A stretch of DNA of 64,000 nucleotides from Balanoglossus misakiensis (GCA_040954595.2 CM082594.2:2170001-2234000), one strand, 5' to 3'. Shown: positions 33,497 to 45,837, counted from the stretch's first letter. Notes: a model not told the origin generated them from the letters alone. Numbers and translations: made by a program.

Positions 33497-35595
33497 GTGC
33501 ATCACAGTTACCTTTTCAACACTTTACAAGCCTTTGGCTTTGGTGAAGGTTTTATTGACTACATCAGGTTGATCTATAATAATACTGAAAGTGTCCTGAA
33601 AGTGAATTATGATCTTACAGTACCTTTTTGTTTTTGGACGGGGAATTCGCCAGGGTTGCGCCCTGTCAGGACAATTGTACACGCTTTGCATAGAACCGTT
33701 ACTACACAAACTACGGACAAGTGGTAATATGCGTGGCTTTTCAATCCCTGGAGTTAATTCAAGAAAAAAAGTTCTTTCTGGGTATGCCGATGATATAAAT
33801 GTTTTTGTAACTTGTGACCAAGATTTTGATGGGCTTTCTTATTGGCTTGATGTGTATGAAAAGGCTTCTAACGCTAAAATTAACTTTCAGAAGTCCAAAG
33901 GTCTCTGGGCTGGAAGTTGGCGGAATAGAAAGGACTGTCCTTTAGACCTCTCTTGGAACAGTGAAGGGTTGAAATTTTTAGGTGTTTACCTTGGCAATGA
34001 TAAGGAGTACATTAAGAAAAACTGGGAGGGTCTGATGGACTATGTTGAGCAAACGCTTAAAAGATGGAAACTGTATGCAAAAGCCATTTCTTACCGTGGT
34101 AGAGCCATCATAATTAATCAGTTAGCTGCATCAAAACTTTGGCACAAGTTTCTTTGCATACCCCCCCCCCCCCCCTGATGATCTTGTATCTAATATTCAA
34201 GTTCTTTTTGTTAATTTCTTTTGGCAAGGAAGGCATTGGCTTCCACACGAAATGCTGTACCTGCCGGTTGATGAGGGAGGTCAGGCCATTGTTCACATTC
34301 AAAGTAAAATTAACAGCTTTCGAATGATGCATATACGAAAACTGCTGTATGATAACTCTGACTATTGTTTACATCACTATGCAAGATTTTTCTTAAACAA
34401 AATAGTTATATTCAGTTATGGAATTAATGTTTTGCTATTAATTTATCAGATATTATTTACTTAAATGATAATGCTCCCCCCTTTTATTACCAGTTACTGA
34501 AAACGTGGTTGCTGCTTGATACGAAGCGACGCAATACTCAGATTACTGTTACTGATATTATGGCAGAACCTTTGTTTTACAACCCATTGGTTTTACATCC
34601 CACACAGAAATGCCCCCTATATCTGAAGCATTTTATTGATGGGGGCGTCGTAAAAATTTGTGATCTTTTTAATTTTGGTGAAAAACGCAAGAAAACCACC
34701 TTTGAAATACAAAAAGATGTTTCGGTTAATTCTGTTAGAGTTTTACACAGAACAATTCAGTTACTTTGGGATTCTATCCCCCAAAAGTGGAAAACACAAC
34801 TTGAGCATTATATTTCAAATAACAATGATGATTCAGGGGAGATAACACCTATTCAATTTGATATTTCACTTCCTCATACAGATTTAGAACCCATTTGTTT
34901 CAGTAAATTTTGTAGAAAAGATATTTACTTTTTATTTATCAAAAAACTGTACAATCAGAAACATATCCACAGACTGCCAACTCCATGGCATGATCTGTTG
35001 TCATTACCAACTGATCTCAAGGCTAACTTTAATACAGTGTATTCAGAACCCCTTAGCAGACGTGACTGTGACGTTCAATGGAGAGCGATCCACGGGTGCT
35101 TGGCAACGGGACGATATTTATACTTGAGTAATCAACGAGACAATATTGACTGTCCACACTGTGGGGAACCTGAGACACTCTTCCACCTGTTAATCGATTG
35201 TCCAGCTATACAGCCTCTTTATGAATATTTATGTGTGCTGCTAAAGAAAGTTCTGGAAAGCGACACAATTCCTCTGACCTGGTTTGCCATCGGAATGCCC
35301 ATAGGACAACCTGACTGCAAATTACAAACTGTTCAGTAATATATGGTGTATTAACAATGCAATATGTGAGCTTACCACGGATAATGAACTGATTTTTAAA
35401 TTATGAACACTTTGTATAAAAGGATTTATGTACATATTTTAGTGTCTCCATCGATCAGCTGGTACTGATTTTGATGATGATGTGATGTATAGTATGTTGA
35501 TTGATAATTGTTAATTCGCTTGATTTGGGCTGATTTTGTTGAAAACTTGTATGTAATTTAGTATAATATACTTTTGTACATTAAAGGTTATTTGA
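33497..35595 (+). mobile_element. 2.1-kb tandem duplicate of the 3' half of the LINE
   Basis: It repeats 31397-33496 at an offset of exactly 2100 bp, then 2099 after a T is lost near 34431. Both frameshifts of the first copy are shared. The few changes include G to A at 34234, the lost T (which breaks the C-terminal frame), and single C/T changes near 35201 and 35299. It ends ACATTAAAGGTTATTTG and runs into (CT)n. Sharing the same breaks points to duplication of DNA rather than a separate retrotransposition. Confidence 0.9.
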
Positions 35596-35636
35596 AAACT
35601 CAACTCTCTCTCTCTGTCTCTCTCTGTCTCTGTCTC

Positions 35637-35670
<34 letters not shown>

Positions 35671-35905
35671 CCTCTTTCATATGCAGGAGGTATGTATATA
35701 CCCTATTTTTTTCATTTTAGTTGAGGAATTAGTTGTTGATTTCCTTTCAAATTTACATTGGCTATTACTAAAAATTTAGAATCTACGAATTACCGGAAAT
35801 TTCCTCCCATGCCTGAAGAAATTTATAAAATAAATGTCTCTCTCGACTCCCTCCTTTTCCCTCTCCTTCTCCCTCTTTCCCTGTTTCTGTCTCTGTCTGT
35901 CTTTT

Positions 35906-35952
<47 letters not shown>

Positions 35953-36731
35953 GATACAAAAGGTGTGTATATACCCTACTTTTATCATTTTATTCGAGGA
36001 ATTAGTTGATGTGAATTACCGGAAGCTTCCTCTCATGCCTGAAGGAATTTTAAAAATAAATGTCTCTCTCTTCCTCCTTTTCCCTCTTCTTCTCTGTCTC
36101 TGACTGTCTGTCTCTCCCTCTCTCTCTCTCTCTCTGATATCCAGTTGGTGAGTCTATACATGTACCATACTTTCATCATTTTCGTTGAGGAATTAGTTGA
36201 TGGTCTCCTTTCAAATTTACATTGGCTATTACTAAAAATTTAGAAACTGCACATTACCGGAAATTTCCTCCCATGCCTGAAGGAATTTAAAAAAATAACA
36301 TCTCTCTCTCCCTGATTGTCTCTCTCTCTCTCAATCACTCTCTCTCTCTCAATCACTCTCTCTCTCTTTCTCTGTCTCTCTCTGCCTCTCTCTCTCTCTC
36401 TCTCTCTGAGTCTCTCTCTCTCTCTCTCTCTTTTTATCTTTGTCTGTCTCTCTCTATCTCTCTTTCATATGCAGGAGGTATGTATATATCCTACTTTTAT
36501 CATTTTAGTCGGGGAATTAGTTGTTGATTTTCTTTCAAATTTACATTGGCTATTACTAAAAATTTAGAATCTGCAAATTACCGGAAATTTCCTCCCATGC
36601 CTGAAGAAATTTAAAAAAATGTCTCTCTCTCCCTCATTGTCTCTATCTCTCTATCACTATGTCTCTCTCGCTCTTACTATCTCTGTCTCTCCCTCATTTT
36701 CTCTCTCTCCATCACTCTCTCAATCTCTCCA

Positions 36732-36796
<65 letters not shown>

Positions 36797-36978
36797 CTCT
36801 TTCATATCCAGGAGGTATGTATATACCCTTACTTTTATCATTTTAGTCGAGGAATTAGTTGTTGATTTCCTTTCAAATTTACATTAGCTATTATTAATAA
36901 TTTAGAATCTACGAATTACCGGAAATTTCCTCCCTTGCCTGAAGGAATTTAAAAGATAAATGTTTCTCTCTCCCTCAT

Positions 36979-37048
<70 letters not shown>

Positions 37049-37279
37049 TATCTCTCTCTCTCTCTCTCTCATCTATACAGCGTGTAAGTATAATATACCC
37101 AGTACTTTTATCATTTTAGTCGAGGAATTAGTTGTTGATTTCCTTTCACCAATTTACATTGGCTATTACTAAAAATTTAGAATATGCAAATTACGGGAAA
37201 TTTCCTCTCATGCCTGAAGGAATTTTAAAAATAAATGTCTCTCTCTTCCTCCTTTTCCTTCTTCTTCTCTGTCTCTGTA

Positions 37280-37326
<47 letters not shown>

Positions 37327-37460
37327 GATATCCAGCTGGTGAGTCTATACATGTACCATACTTTTATCATTTTCATTGAGGAATTAGTTGATGATCTCCT
37401 TTCAAATTTATATTAGCTATTACTAAAGATTTAGAATCTGCAAATTACCGGAAATTTTAA
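35596..37460 (+). repeat. (CT)n-rich tandem array with acceptor/micro-exon/donor in each unit
   Basis: Six or more units of about 170-330 bp. Each has a long (CT)n tract, a CATATGCAG or ATATCCAG acceptor, 3 or 9 nt, a GTATGT/GTGAGT/GTAAGT donor, then ATCATTTTAGTCGAGGAATT, TTGGCTATTACTAAAAATTT, TTACCGGAAATTTCC and ATGCCTGAAGGAATTT. Tiny blocks are GAG (35687), ATACAAAAG (about 35954), TTG (about 36146), GAG (about 36476), GAG (about 36813), CGT (about 37083) and CTG (about 37336). Ser/Leu-rich frames are artefacts. Confidence 0.85.
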
Positions 37461-37469
37461 CTGTCTGCG

Positions 37470-40065
37470 TTCCGAAATTAAATCTATAAAGGACCAATTT
37501 GTGTCATCCCCCTCGTCGAAGATGACAAATGACAATGTTGCACAATGCAAAACAACGCACAATAATCGTAATGGTGACACTGATCAACCTTCTACTCCAA
37601 ATGTCCGACCTTCTGGCTCTGCTTATAACAATTCAGCGCCACAATCAAAACCGAATACCGGTGCCTGCTCTGCATATCACACACAATCATATGCCAGCAT
37701 AGCTGCCACAGGTGCGCATCAGAAACAAATTGCTGGGATTGAACCACAAGGTACTATTCAACCTAGGCAGCCAATGACATCGATCTCTGCTAACGATGGC
37801 AGCTTTACTATGGTAAATAGACGTCGACAACGTAGAGTTGGGCGTCCAAAGCCTGTTATCGGAACTGACTCCAGTGACAATGATGGTATGCTAAAAGTCG
37901 TTGTTTCGCGTCCACCAGCTCGTGTGTTCGTCAGTAGATAACACCGCCATTAGAATTGGAAGACCGTATGGTGGGGTTGGAATCCTCTGGAGAAAGTCCC
38001 TCGTCCATAAGGCTAATACAACAATTTGTCACCACGGGAATGACGATAGGCTTACGTCTTCAACTGGCAGACAAGATTCTCCTTTTCATTTGTGTGTACA
38101 TGCCTACTGACTGTGAAGAAAATTTCGACTCTTTTATGCAACACCTGTCCAAGATAGAAAATATAATTGAGGAAAGTGGAGCAAACAGTGTTTTTGCTAT
38201 GGGCGACTGGAATGCCGATCCTAATAGACCGTTTGGGAAAGAACTGAAATCATTCTGTTGTGAAAACAACTTCTTTCTGTCGGATTGTCACCTGTTAAAT
38301 ACGGCTAATGGTCCATTCACCTACATGAGCGAAGCTCATAAGAAAACTTCGTGGCTAGACCATTGTGTGGCTACGTTCTCGGCGCATGCCAGTATAAACT
38401 CAATGTCGGTTCTGCATGATTTTGTTGCCTCAGACCACTTTCCCCTGTCAATGTCAATCTCGCTAAGGCTGCATTCACAAACACCTCTGGAGGGGGGGGG
38501 GCGGGAGAATTCATTTTTTTTTACCGCTAATTTTCACATGCCCCCCTTCCAAACTGCCAATATTTTCAAATCCCCCCCTTCCGAACTGCCAAAATTTTGA
38601 AATCCCCCCCCCCCATTTTCTTTCGCAGAGCAAAACACATCACCTATCTATCTTGTAAAAAGAAAAACAGCACTCCCATGAAAAGAATTTGAAACTGATT
38701 TTTCCCCTCATCAGTGGGTATTAAAACTGAACATTGCTTTTATTTTTTAAGTACATATATTTGTATTCTGTGTTGGGAGACATTGTAAACCGATAATTGA
38801 AGGGGGTGGGTTTGGGAGGGGGTGTCCCCCTCCCACATTAGAAAATTTTGTAAAATAAAGGGCGCGAAACTGCATTTTTGTGGACTCAAAATAAATATTT
38901 AGTCGTTAAAGTTTTCAAGTCCCCCCCTTTCAGTCCCTAAATTATTTCAAATCCCCCCCCCTTACATACCCTTAATTTTTTTCAAATCCCCCCCCCTCAA
39001 TTCTCCTGCCCCCCCCCCCTCCAGAGGTGTTTGTGAATGCAGCCTAAGCGCACTCCCCTCTTTGGAAGACGGTCATAATGATACTGGCACTTGTAGAAAC
39101 CGAGTCCACTGGAATCAAATTAGCAACAGTGATATTGACAATTTCTACAATACTTCCGACAAATATCTCCAAGAGATTGAAATTCCGACACAAGCATTGC
39201 TCTGCAGAGATAGTCAGTGTGTGTGTGGACGTCATAAGGACAGCATTAGTGCGTTCTATCGTAACATCACTCAGCCTTGAGAAGGGCATCAAATGTTTGC
39301 TTTGGTGATGTAACCAGCAAGAACAACTATAGACCCATTGCAATCTCAACGTCTTCCTCTAAAATTTTGGAAATTGTTATTCTTAACCGTTGTAAACATT
39401 ACCTACACACAGAAGACTTTCAATTTGGGTTCAAACAGGGGCACTCCACTGATCTTTGTATTTACATTTTGAAAGAAGTCCTTAATTACTAGTGTTACAA
39501 CAGCCCGATTTTTGTATGTTTCCTTGACGCGTCAAAAGCCTTTGATCGTGTGAACCATTGGACCCTCTTCAAAAAGCTCATTGAAAGGGGAGTTCCTCGT
39601 TATGTTTTACGCATCCTGCTTGTCTGGTACCGGACACAGGAATTTTTTGTGCAATGGGGCGGAATGAGGTCCACAGTGCTCAATGCCAAGAACGGAGTCC
39701 GTCAAGGTAATATTCTATCTCCTCTGCTGTTCAATGTCTACATGGATGAGCTAAGCATTCGTCTTAGTTCGTCTAAAATTGTCTGTAATATAGGTGGTCA
39801 AATGTTTAATCATCTCATTACGCCGATGATTTGTCACTTCTGTGCCCGTCGATAAAAGGTTTACGTCATCTAGTTTCAATTTGTGAGAGTTATGGAATCG
39901 AACATGACATTGTCTATCACAAAACAAAATCGAAGTGTATGTATTTTATACCAAACAAGAGTTCACTCAAAAAGGAGAATCTGCCTCTGGTGAAAATTGG
40001 CACCAGCCAACTGCAAGTTGTGCACCTGTATACGTATTTGGGTTATGTTGTAACTGACAACTCGT
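37470..40065 (+). mobile_element. Second LINE, different clade, broken and hit by a MITE
   Basis: An ORF1-like frame starts at 37501 (MSSPSSKMTNDN) and reaches SFTMVNRRRQRRVGRPKPVI and VVSRPPARVFVSR. A deletion then joins it to endonuclease sequence in two frames, with GRPYGGVGILWRKS, FICVYMPTDCEENFDSF, FAMGDWNADPN, TSWLDHCVA and VASDHFPLSMS. A Harbinger MITE at 38467-39044 splits the element. RT resumes with NNYRPIAISTSSSKILE, FQFGFKQGHST, DASKAFDRVNHW, NGVRQGNILSPLLFNVYMDE, a frameshifted YADDLSLLCPS and KCMYFIPN. A stop follows LKEVLNY. CR1/L2/I-like in style; the exact clade is not determined. Confidence 0.8.
38467..39044. mobile_element. PIF/Harbinger-type MITE, 578 bp, target duplication TAA
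   Basis: Termini GGCTGCATTCACAAACACCT and AGGTGTTTGTGAATGCAGCC are flanked by TAA at 38464-38466 and 39045-39047. It is the same family as 27171-27973, with part of the interior missing. Joining the flanks restores the LINE reading ISLSALPSLED, which confirms the ends. Confidence 0.9.
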
Positions 40066-40880
40066 TGTTGCAAAATTTGCATATTTATAATTTTGAGCAA
40101 TATTTGCCAATTTTGGTCAATTTTTTTTTCTTTAAAACCGCATGCCAGATTGCTTTCCAATTTGGTAGGCATGTTCGTAGGGGTAACCTAAGTAATATGT
40201 TGTAAAAAAATGTGATATTTTCCTAAATGTGTTACCGGGGAAACTTTTGCAATTTTTGTCAAAAATTGTTTTCTCTGAAACCGCTTGTCATATTGCATTG
40301 AACTTTGGCAGTATGTTCCTTGTAGTGATTGAAGTAAGATATTGTACAATTTTGGTGATATTTGCATATTTGTGTTCTGGCCACTTTTGAACAAATATTT
40401 TCTGTGAAACTGCTTGTTGGGTTGCTTTGAAATTTGTTTTTTTCTCTGATTGCTTTGAAATTTAGGATATAGTTTCATAACACATACATGTATATGTGCA
40501 ACTTTTATTCGATTCTGATACAGGCACCTAATTCAGGCACCAAACTTATCTGTTTTTAAATCAAATGTCAAAACTTTACTTTTTAAATCTGCTTTTAGCC
40601 AATTGTTGTAGTGTATTATTTGCTTTTAGCGTCATTGATCATATTTTTGTGGATACTGACGCTTTATAAATAAATTATTATTTATTTATAATATCAGAAA
40701 TATTCAAAATTTAGCGAGTTATTTGGTAAGTTTCTTTGTTTTTGGTAAGCAAATCTTCTCCTAAACCAATTGTCCAGTTGTTTTGAAAGTTACTGCTTAC
40801 AAGGAGTTGTTACCCCCAACTTAGACATGTTTACATAACTTTAATAGGCCAGCTGTTACAGAGACCACCAGCTATTAAAT
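40066..40880 (+). repeat. Degenerate tandem repeat (GAAACTGCTTG...TTGCTTTGAAATTTG units)
   Basis: About 100-bp imperfect units contain AAACCGCATGCCAGATTGCT, TTTGGTAGGCATGTTC, TTGTGATATTT and TGCATATTTGTGTTCTGGC. The same family appears inverted at about 46140-47100. It begins exactly where the LINE RT homology stops. No coding evidence. Confidence 0.7.
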
Positions 40881-41017
40881 TTTTAATTACCAGTGGCAGG
40901 TTAGTGTGTGTCTGTCTGTCTGTCTGTTCCAGGGCTGACTGAAAGAAGTTGCTTCTCATATGTGTTTGTACAGACAATTTTTGGTCAATTTTTTTCTAGC
41001 ACCACTTGTTTGTGTCA

Positions 41018-41904
41018 TCGGTTTTCAAAATCAGGCCGACCCCCCTTCACCCAGGAGCAAAAAATGATGACCCCCCCCTTTGACAGACCCAAAAATATGA
41101 TGACCCCCCCCCCCACGCCGAAAACATTCGCCGTCCTGATCCTATGTACATTGTATGCAATAAAGGGAATGAGGCTCCTCACACCTCAATTATAAATTTC
41201 TTAAAGTAATTGAAGTATATAATAGTATATCGTTGCAATAAAGAAATCTATGAACAAATTAAAATGACAAGTCAATACAATAGTTGCTAGAATTGGTAAA
41301 ACAAGAAAAGTGGTGGGGGTGGGCGTGGGAGGGGGTGTCCCCCTCCCAGATAAGAAAATTTTGTAAAATATGTAGCGCAAAGTTGCATTTTAATGAACTC
41401 AAAAGCAAATTATCTCAATGTTTGGGAGGACCGATTTTACTTTTTGCCACTCTACTCAAAGTTAGAAGATTTGGCGTCATGTTGTCATGACATCATTTAT
41501 AAAACTTCTAGTATATAGCAGATGCAGCACGAAACTATCAGTTATGCAAAATGGTTGAAATGATTATTCTCCTTTATGTATTTACTTTGTTAAATATAAT
41601 CATCGGTGGGGTTTGGGTGGCAAGCACTCTACCCTGGTACACTAGACAAACCAGCAAAAAATGAAATGTGGCAGAGAATGAAGGGGGTGGGTGAAAATTT
41701 TGTAAAATAAGGGATGCGAAACTACAATTTTGTGGACTCAAAAGCAAAAGTTCGGAGGCAAAAGTATGTGACCTCCCCTTAAACGTTTAAAAAAACAGAT
41801 GACCCCCCCCCCCCTTTTGGACTTCAAAATTTAAGTGTCCCCCCCCTGGATTTTGCTGCCCCCCCCCCCCCCCCCCCCCCGGCCGTAAAAACTGAACGGT
41901 CCCT
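41018..41904. mobile_element. GGGACCGTTCAG element, copy 2, left end missing
   Basis: Homology to 9614-10560 begins at TCATCGGTTTTCAAAATCAG and runs through poly-C tracts to the right end CCGTAAAAACTGAACGGTCCC. It abuts a truncated TTAA MITE. Confidence 0.7.
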
Positions 41905-41905
41905 G

Positions 41906-42194
41906 CTTATGTTATTCTACATGTGGATATATAGTGAATCAACATTCAACCACACACACCTTCCATCCCCTTTGTAGGATATGAAAGTAAAAATCTCGCC
42001 CAAATGAATAAATGGTAGACACCGATTATTCTTTTTGGCGAGTTTTTCACTCTCGTGTCTACAAGTGGGATGGAAATTGTGTGTGGTTGAACTTTCATTC
42101 ACTACATACACACATGTACATTAACATAAACAGCATCTTGTATCAAACATAATTAATCGAAGTGGGGCAGGGAGAGAGAGACTTTGTCCCTTTA
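41906..42194. mobile_element. TTAA-type foldback MITE, left end truncated
   Basis: Starts inside the family at TTATGTTATTCTACATGTGG and ends GAGAGAGACTTTGTCCCTTTAA. Inverted arms pair around an AATGAATAAATGG loop. Confidence 0.8.
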
Positions 42195-42196
42195 AT

Positions 42197-42329
42197 GGAA
42201 GGAGGTTTATCAATGGTTACATCGAGTTGAGTTATCTGTATCCTACGGAAGCCATGCACGTTGTTCATCCAAAAATTCTTTGGAATACATTGAATAGTGG
42301 TCTCAATCCACTCTCATCTGCATTTTCAG
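42197..42329 (+). other. Putative exon of unknown protein
   Basis: An open frame runs from the MITE edge to a clear donor GTATGT at 42330. It reads GRRFINGYIELSYLYPTEAM then HVVHPKILWNTLNSGLNPLS and SAFS. Amino-acid mix looks protein-like. The start is unclear because MITE sequence adjoins it and no clean acceptor is seen. Family not recognised. Confidence 0.35.
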
Positions 42330-43100
42330 GTATGTAACTATAGAAACAGACATTTCTGACTTTCACTTTTTATCACTGGTTGGTTTATACTAGCCTATCC
42401 ATGCTTTGTCATTTGAGGTTTGAGTGTTACCGTTTTGTTGTTCATTTTCTAGCATATGTGTCATTGTGATGATTTACACATATAAAGGAGTTATCAGAGA
42501 AATTGTAACGAATTTGTCTGAATGTGACACGGTTGGTCATACTTATAAATTTTGGTTCATTTTGGTTCAAGTTAAAATATTCATTCCTGTTGTGCTTACC
42601 AAAATATGCTTGGTCATTGTGCCAATTTCTGGACAAACCAAATCATCACCAATTTTATCATACTGGAAATTCAAAATGGCAGCCATAAACTGTATAAGCA
42701 CCAATTTGAATCATTATTTTTTAGAAACAAGATGCACTGGGCCTCATGTTTTGTTTATGAATAACAAAGAAATGGTTACATACAAGCTTAATATAATTAT
42801 AAAACCTGGAAAGATTGTAGGAATTTCATTTTTTCAATGTCCACTCATGTCTGTATTTTGACATCTGTTAAATATCCATGCATTTCCAAGTGATGTTGCC
42901 AATCTTTACATTAGTTAATGAAATGATCTACCCAGAATTCAACTCATCTACTTGTCATTACTACTTCGACAGCAAACACTGTGACTCTCTCAACTGGCAT
43001 TCAATATCCAAGGAGAAATGTTTCATTGGAAAACAGAATGTTGAGGACAGCCAGAGAGAGACTTTGTCCCTTTAAAATTGCTATGAAATGCAATTCTTTA
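42330..43100 (+). other. Intron-like or intergenic stretch with weak open frames
   Basis: A 145-codon frame at 42424-42861 is AT-rich, hydrophobic at first and has no recognisable motif. A 65-codon frame at 42878-43075 ends SSTCHYYFDSKHCDSLNWHS and KEKCFIGKQ, is cysteine-bearing, and is closed by a MITE-like end (GAGAGAGACTTTGTCCC) just before TAA. Either could be a real last exon or chance. Confidence 0.25.
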
Positions 43101-43735
43101 TTATAAAATATCATAATGTACACAGGACTTTTTCAGACCAAATGTTTGAAAGTATAAATCAGACAGATTCTGAGATTAATATTTAAAGTTACATTGACAA
43201 ATCTCAAGATATTTTACATAATTATGCAATCGTTAGAGAAAATTATGTTTTCCAATAAAATGTAAACAACTTCTTGGCCTACTTCAGTAATTGCCATCAA
43301 ACTCCGTCTCCTAACAGCATAACTATCCTTGTACAAAGTTTATACACAAAATGGCTCTGGACTTGAAAAATAATGACAAAATGGCTGACCCGTGGCCGGA
43401 CTAATTTGGAACATAGCACAACTGTATATCTGTACACAGTCCACTGTCCTTGAAACAAGTTTGAATGTACAATGTACATGTACTTGGTTCAGTCACATCT
43501 GCATGGGCCTTGACAGCATACATACATGCACCCATCTATCTACATAAACCTACCTAACCTACCTATGTACATATGACAGATGCCAACTGATCCCGTAAGC
43601 TCCCACTGCTATGGGAAATGGGGGTTAAACTGAAATGTGTGCTTGAGCCATACTGTGTATCTATGCATACATCCTCCCGCCATGAGTCAGACATGCTTTA
43701 TCCAATCCACTTCAAATTGCCACTTGTTATACTGC
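43101..43735. other. Non-coding, possible 3' UTR of a minus-strand gene
   Basis: TTCTTTATTATAAAATATC near 43097 gives AATAAA on the minus strand. The region rightwards is AT-rich and non-coding on both strands, which fits a long 3' UTR. No minus-strand coding exon is identified to confirm it. Confidence 0.3.
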
Positions 43736-44008
43736 TTAAAGTGACAAAGTCTCTCTCTTGCTGCCCTTTTACCATCAATTATGTTTGATACAAGACACCG
43801 TTTATGTTATTTTACTTGTGGATATATAATGGATGAACGTTCGACCACACACAACTTTTGTCCTGTGTGTAGGATATGAGAGTAAAGTTCTCGCCAAAAT
43901 GAATAAATGGTAGAGACCGATTATTCATTTCGGCAAGTTTTTCCACTCTCGTGTCTACATATGGGATGGAAGTTGTGTGTGGTCCAACGTTGATTCACTA
44001 TATATCCA
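43736..44008. mobile_element. TTAA-type foldback MITE, right end truncated
   Basis: Starts CTTAAAGTGACAAAGTCTCT and contains both arms, ending at ACTATATATCCACAACT before the right terminus. Confidence 0.8.
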
Positions 44009-45180
44009 CAACTATTGCAGCTTTTCACAGAAGTTCAACAAATGAACTTGTACCTGTATATGATTAATCTCCCTTTCACCCCCCCCCCCCCCTTCTCTGC
44101 AGTTTTAGGGAAATTAAAAAAAATCACTAAAAATAGAAAATTCCAGATATCAAAAACAAAATAAACAATAGAGACCCTTCAAAGGTATTTATCAATTATT
44201 TTCAAAGCTATATGATAGTTTTTGAGTTTTTACCATTTTCACATCTCACTTGCATACTTTTGGCAGTGGCAACTTCATTTGTAGACACTTTGATTAATTT
44301 TTAATAGAGATACATATGAAAACATGTCTGTTTAATCTGTGTGTTAAAAACTGATTGAAGTCACTTAAAATCCCCCCCCCCCCTACATTTTTTTAAACTA
44401 ATGCAACAATCTGAAATGTTCCCTTTTAAGGAATGACATAAGAATTTGATAGTATTCAAAAAATTCTGCCTGACATTCAGATTATTCCACCATATATCAA
44501 CAACAGGGGAGAAAACAGAGTTACATTGTTCCTTACAGTTCCCAGTTAATTATCAGATTTATCAAACAGGAAATTTAATTACTTGATAAAAACTAACCAA
44601 GTGTAAAATAGAACTTACTTGTCAATAGTTTATTCAACAAATGTTCAGAAAAATAGAATTTTGAAAGGGACAATTTTTCTTCACTCCCACAGTAAAGAGA
44701 GGCAATACCAAAGTTATGTAGTATTGAACCACAGAATAATCTGCAGTATATGAACTATATGACTGTTCAATTTCCACAATTCATTTCCAAAATGAGCTCA
44801 CATTCAATTTTTACAACCAACCAACAGATTGAAAATCCATTTCAGTTCCATTTGTGATCCTGAAGATCCAGTGTTAGCATCGAATTGCACGATATTTGAA
44901 TTTTTGATCGAGTTATCTGACCCACACAAAATCGGCTAAACACATGCACATATGCCATCATATTCACAAAGCCTAACACAGAACCCATGACAGTGGCCAA
45001 CTTCATTTGGTAAAGGCTAATAAGTGTCCTAAATATTGCAAAATTCTGTATTCATAAAATCTACACACATATAAACGGTTCTAGGAAATTTTCACATAAT
45101 TCATAAAATCTACACACATATAAACGGTTCTAGGAAATTTTCACATAATTACATTATTTTACTGTAAGCTACTTTTTGGC
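44009..45180. other. Non-coding, with a 54-bp tandem duplication
   Basis: Poly-C tracts lie at about 44080 and 44373. At about 45050-45150 TTCATAAAATCTACACACAT and AAACGGTTCTAGGAAATTTT occur twice in direct tandem. No gene is supported. Confidence 0.6.
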
Positions 45181-45183
45181 TAC

Positions 45184-45837
45184 TACTGTAAACCTGGAAA
45201 TGTTGGCGAACGATAAATTTTTACGAGCTTCGAGAGCAAGAAAAAATGCAAAAAAGAAATATTTTCAAACCATGTCATGAATAAAAAGCATTCAACTTTG
45301 ATAATACGCTTTTACTTATGCAAAGGTTAGGCCTGTATGCATATGGTCATCATTTTATGCAAAACCAATCCTTTCCGCACTTAAGTCAACAAAGACAACA
45401 TGATAAAAAATCTGGCTACTTAATTTTGTTGGCACTGGTAATTAATGTTCACAATATCAGGGTATTTGTAATAGTAACATGAATTTCATAATTATTCAGG
45501 GAAAAACATTTTGGAGAAAAAAAAATGAAATTAATCACAATCACACGTACACTGACAGAGTGCTTATTTGGACTTCAGGTGCTGTAAATAACACTTGAAT
45601 TTGCAACATGTTATGATTTCAAGCTGTCAGTATTAACTCTGTTGCAAGTTTGGTTGAAGGAACAAAGGACGAAACATAATTTCGCTGATAAAAAAGTGCT
45701 AATAATGGATGTCAATAATCGGAGAAAAACGAAACAGTTGGTGAAATAAGAGAACACAAAATTTCATCGTCATGAAATTGTCACCTCTTTTGATATCGCG
45801 AAAATTTCTCGTCCCAAAAATTTCCAGGTCTACAGTA
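45184..45837. mobile_element. MITE-like element with ACTGTAAACCTGGAAAT ends
   Basis: ACTGTAAACCTGGAAATGTT at the left and ATTTCCAGGTCTACAGT at the right are inverted repeats. GAGCTTCGAGAGC and CGCGAAAATTTCTCG lie beside them. The about 650-bp interior has no open frame. Confidence 0.6.

Noticed and set aside
42424-42861. 145-codon open frame as a membrane-protein gene
   Set aside because: AT-driven composition, no motif, no splice support and no neighbour context. It is noted only as a weak frame.
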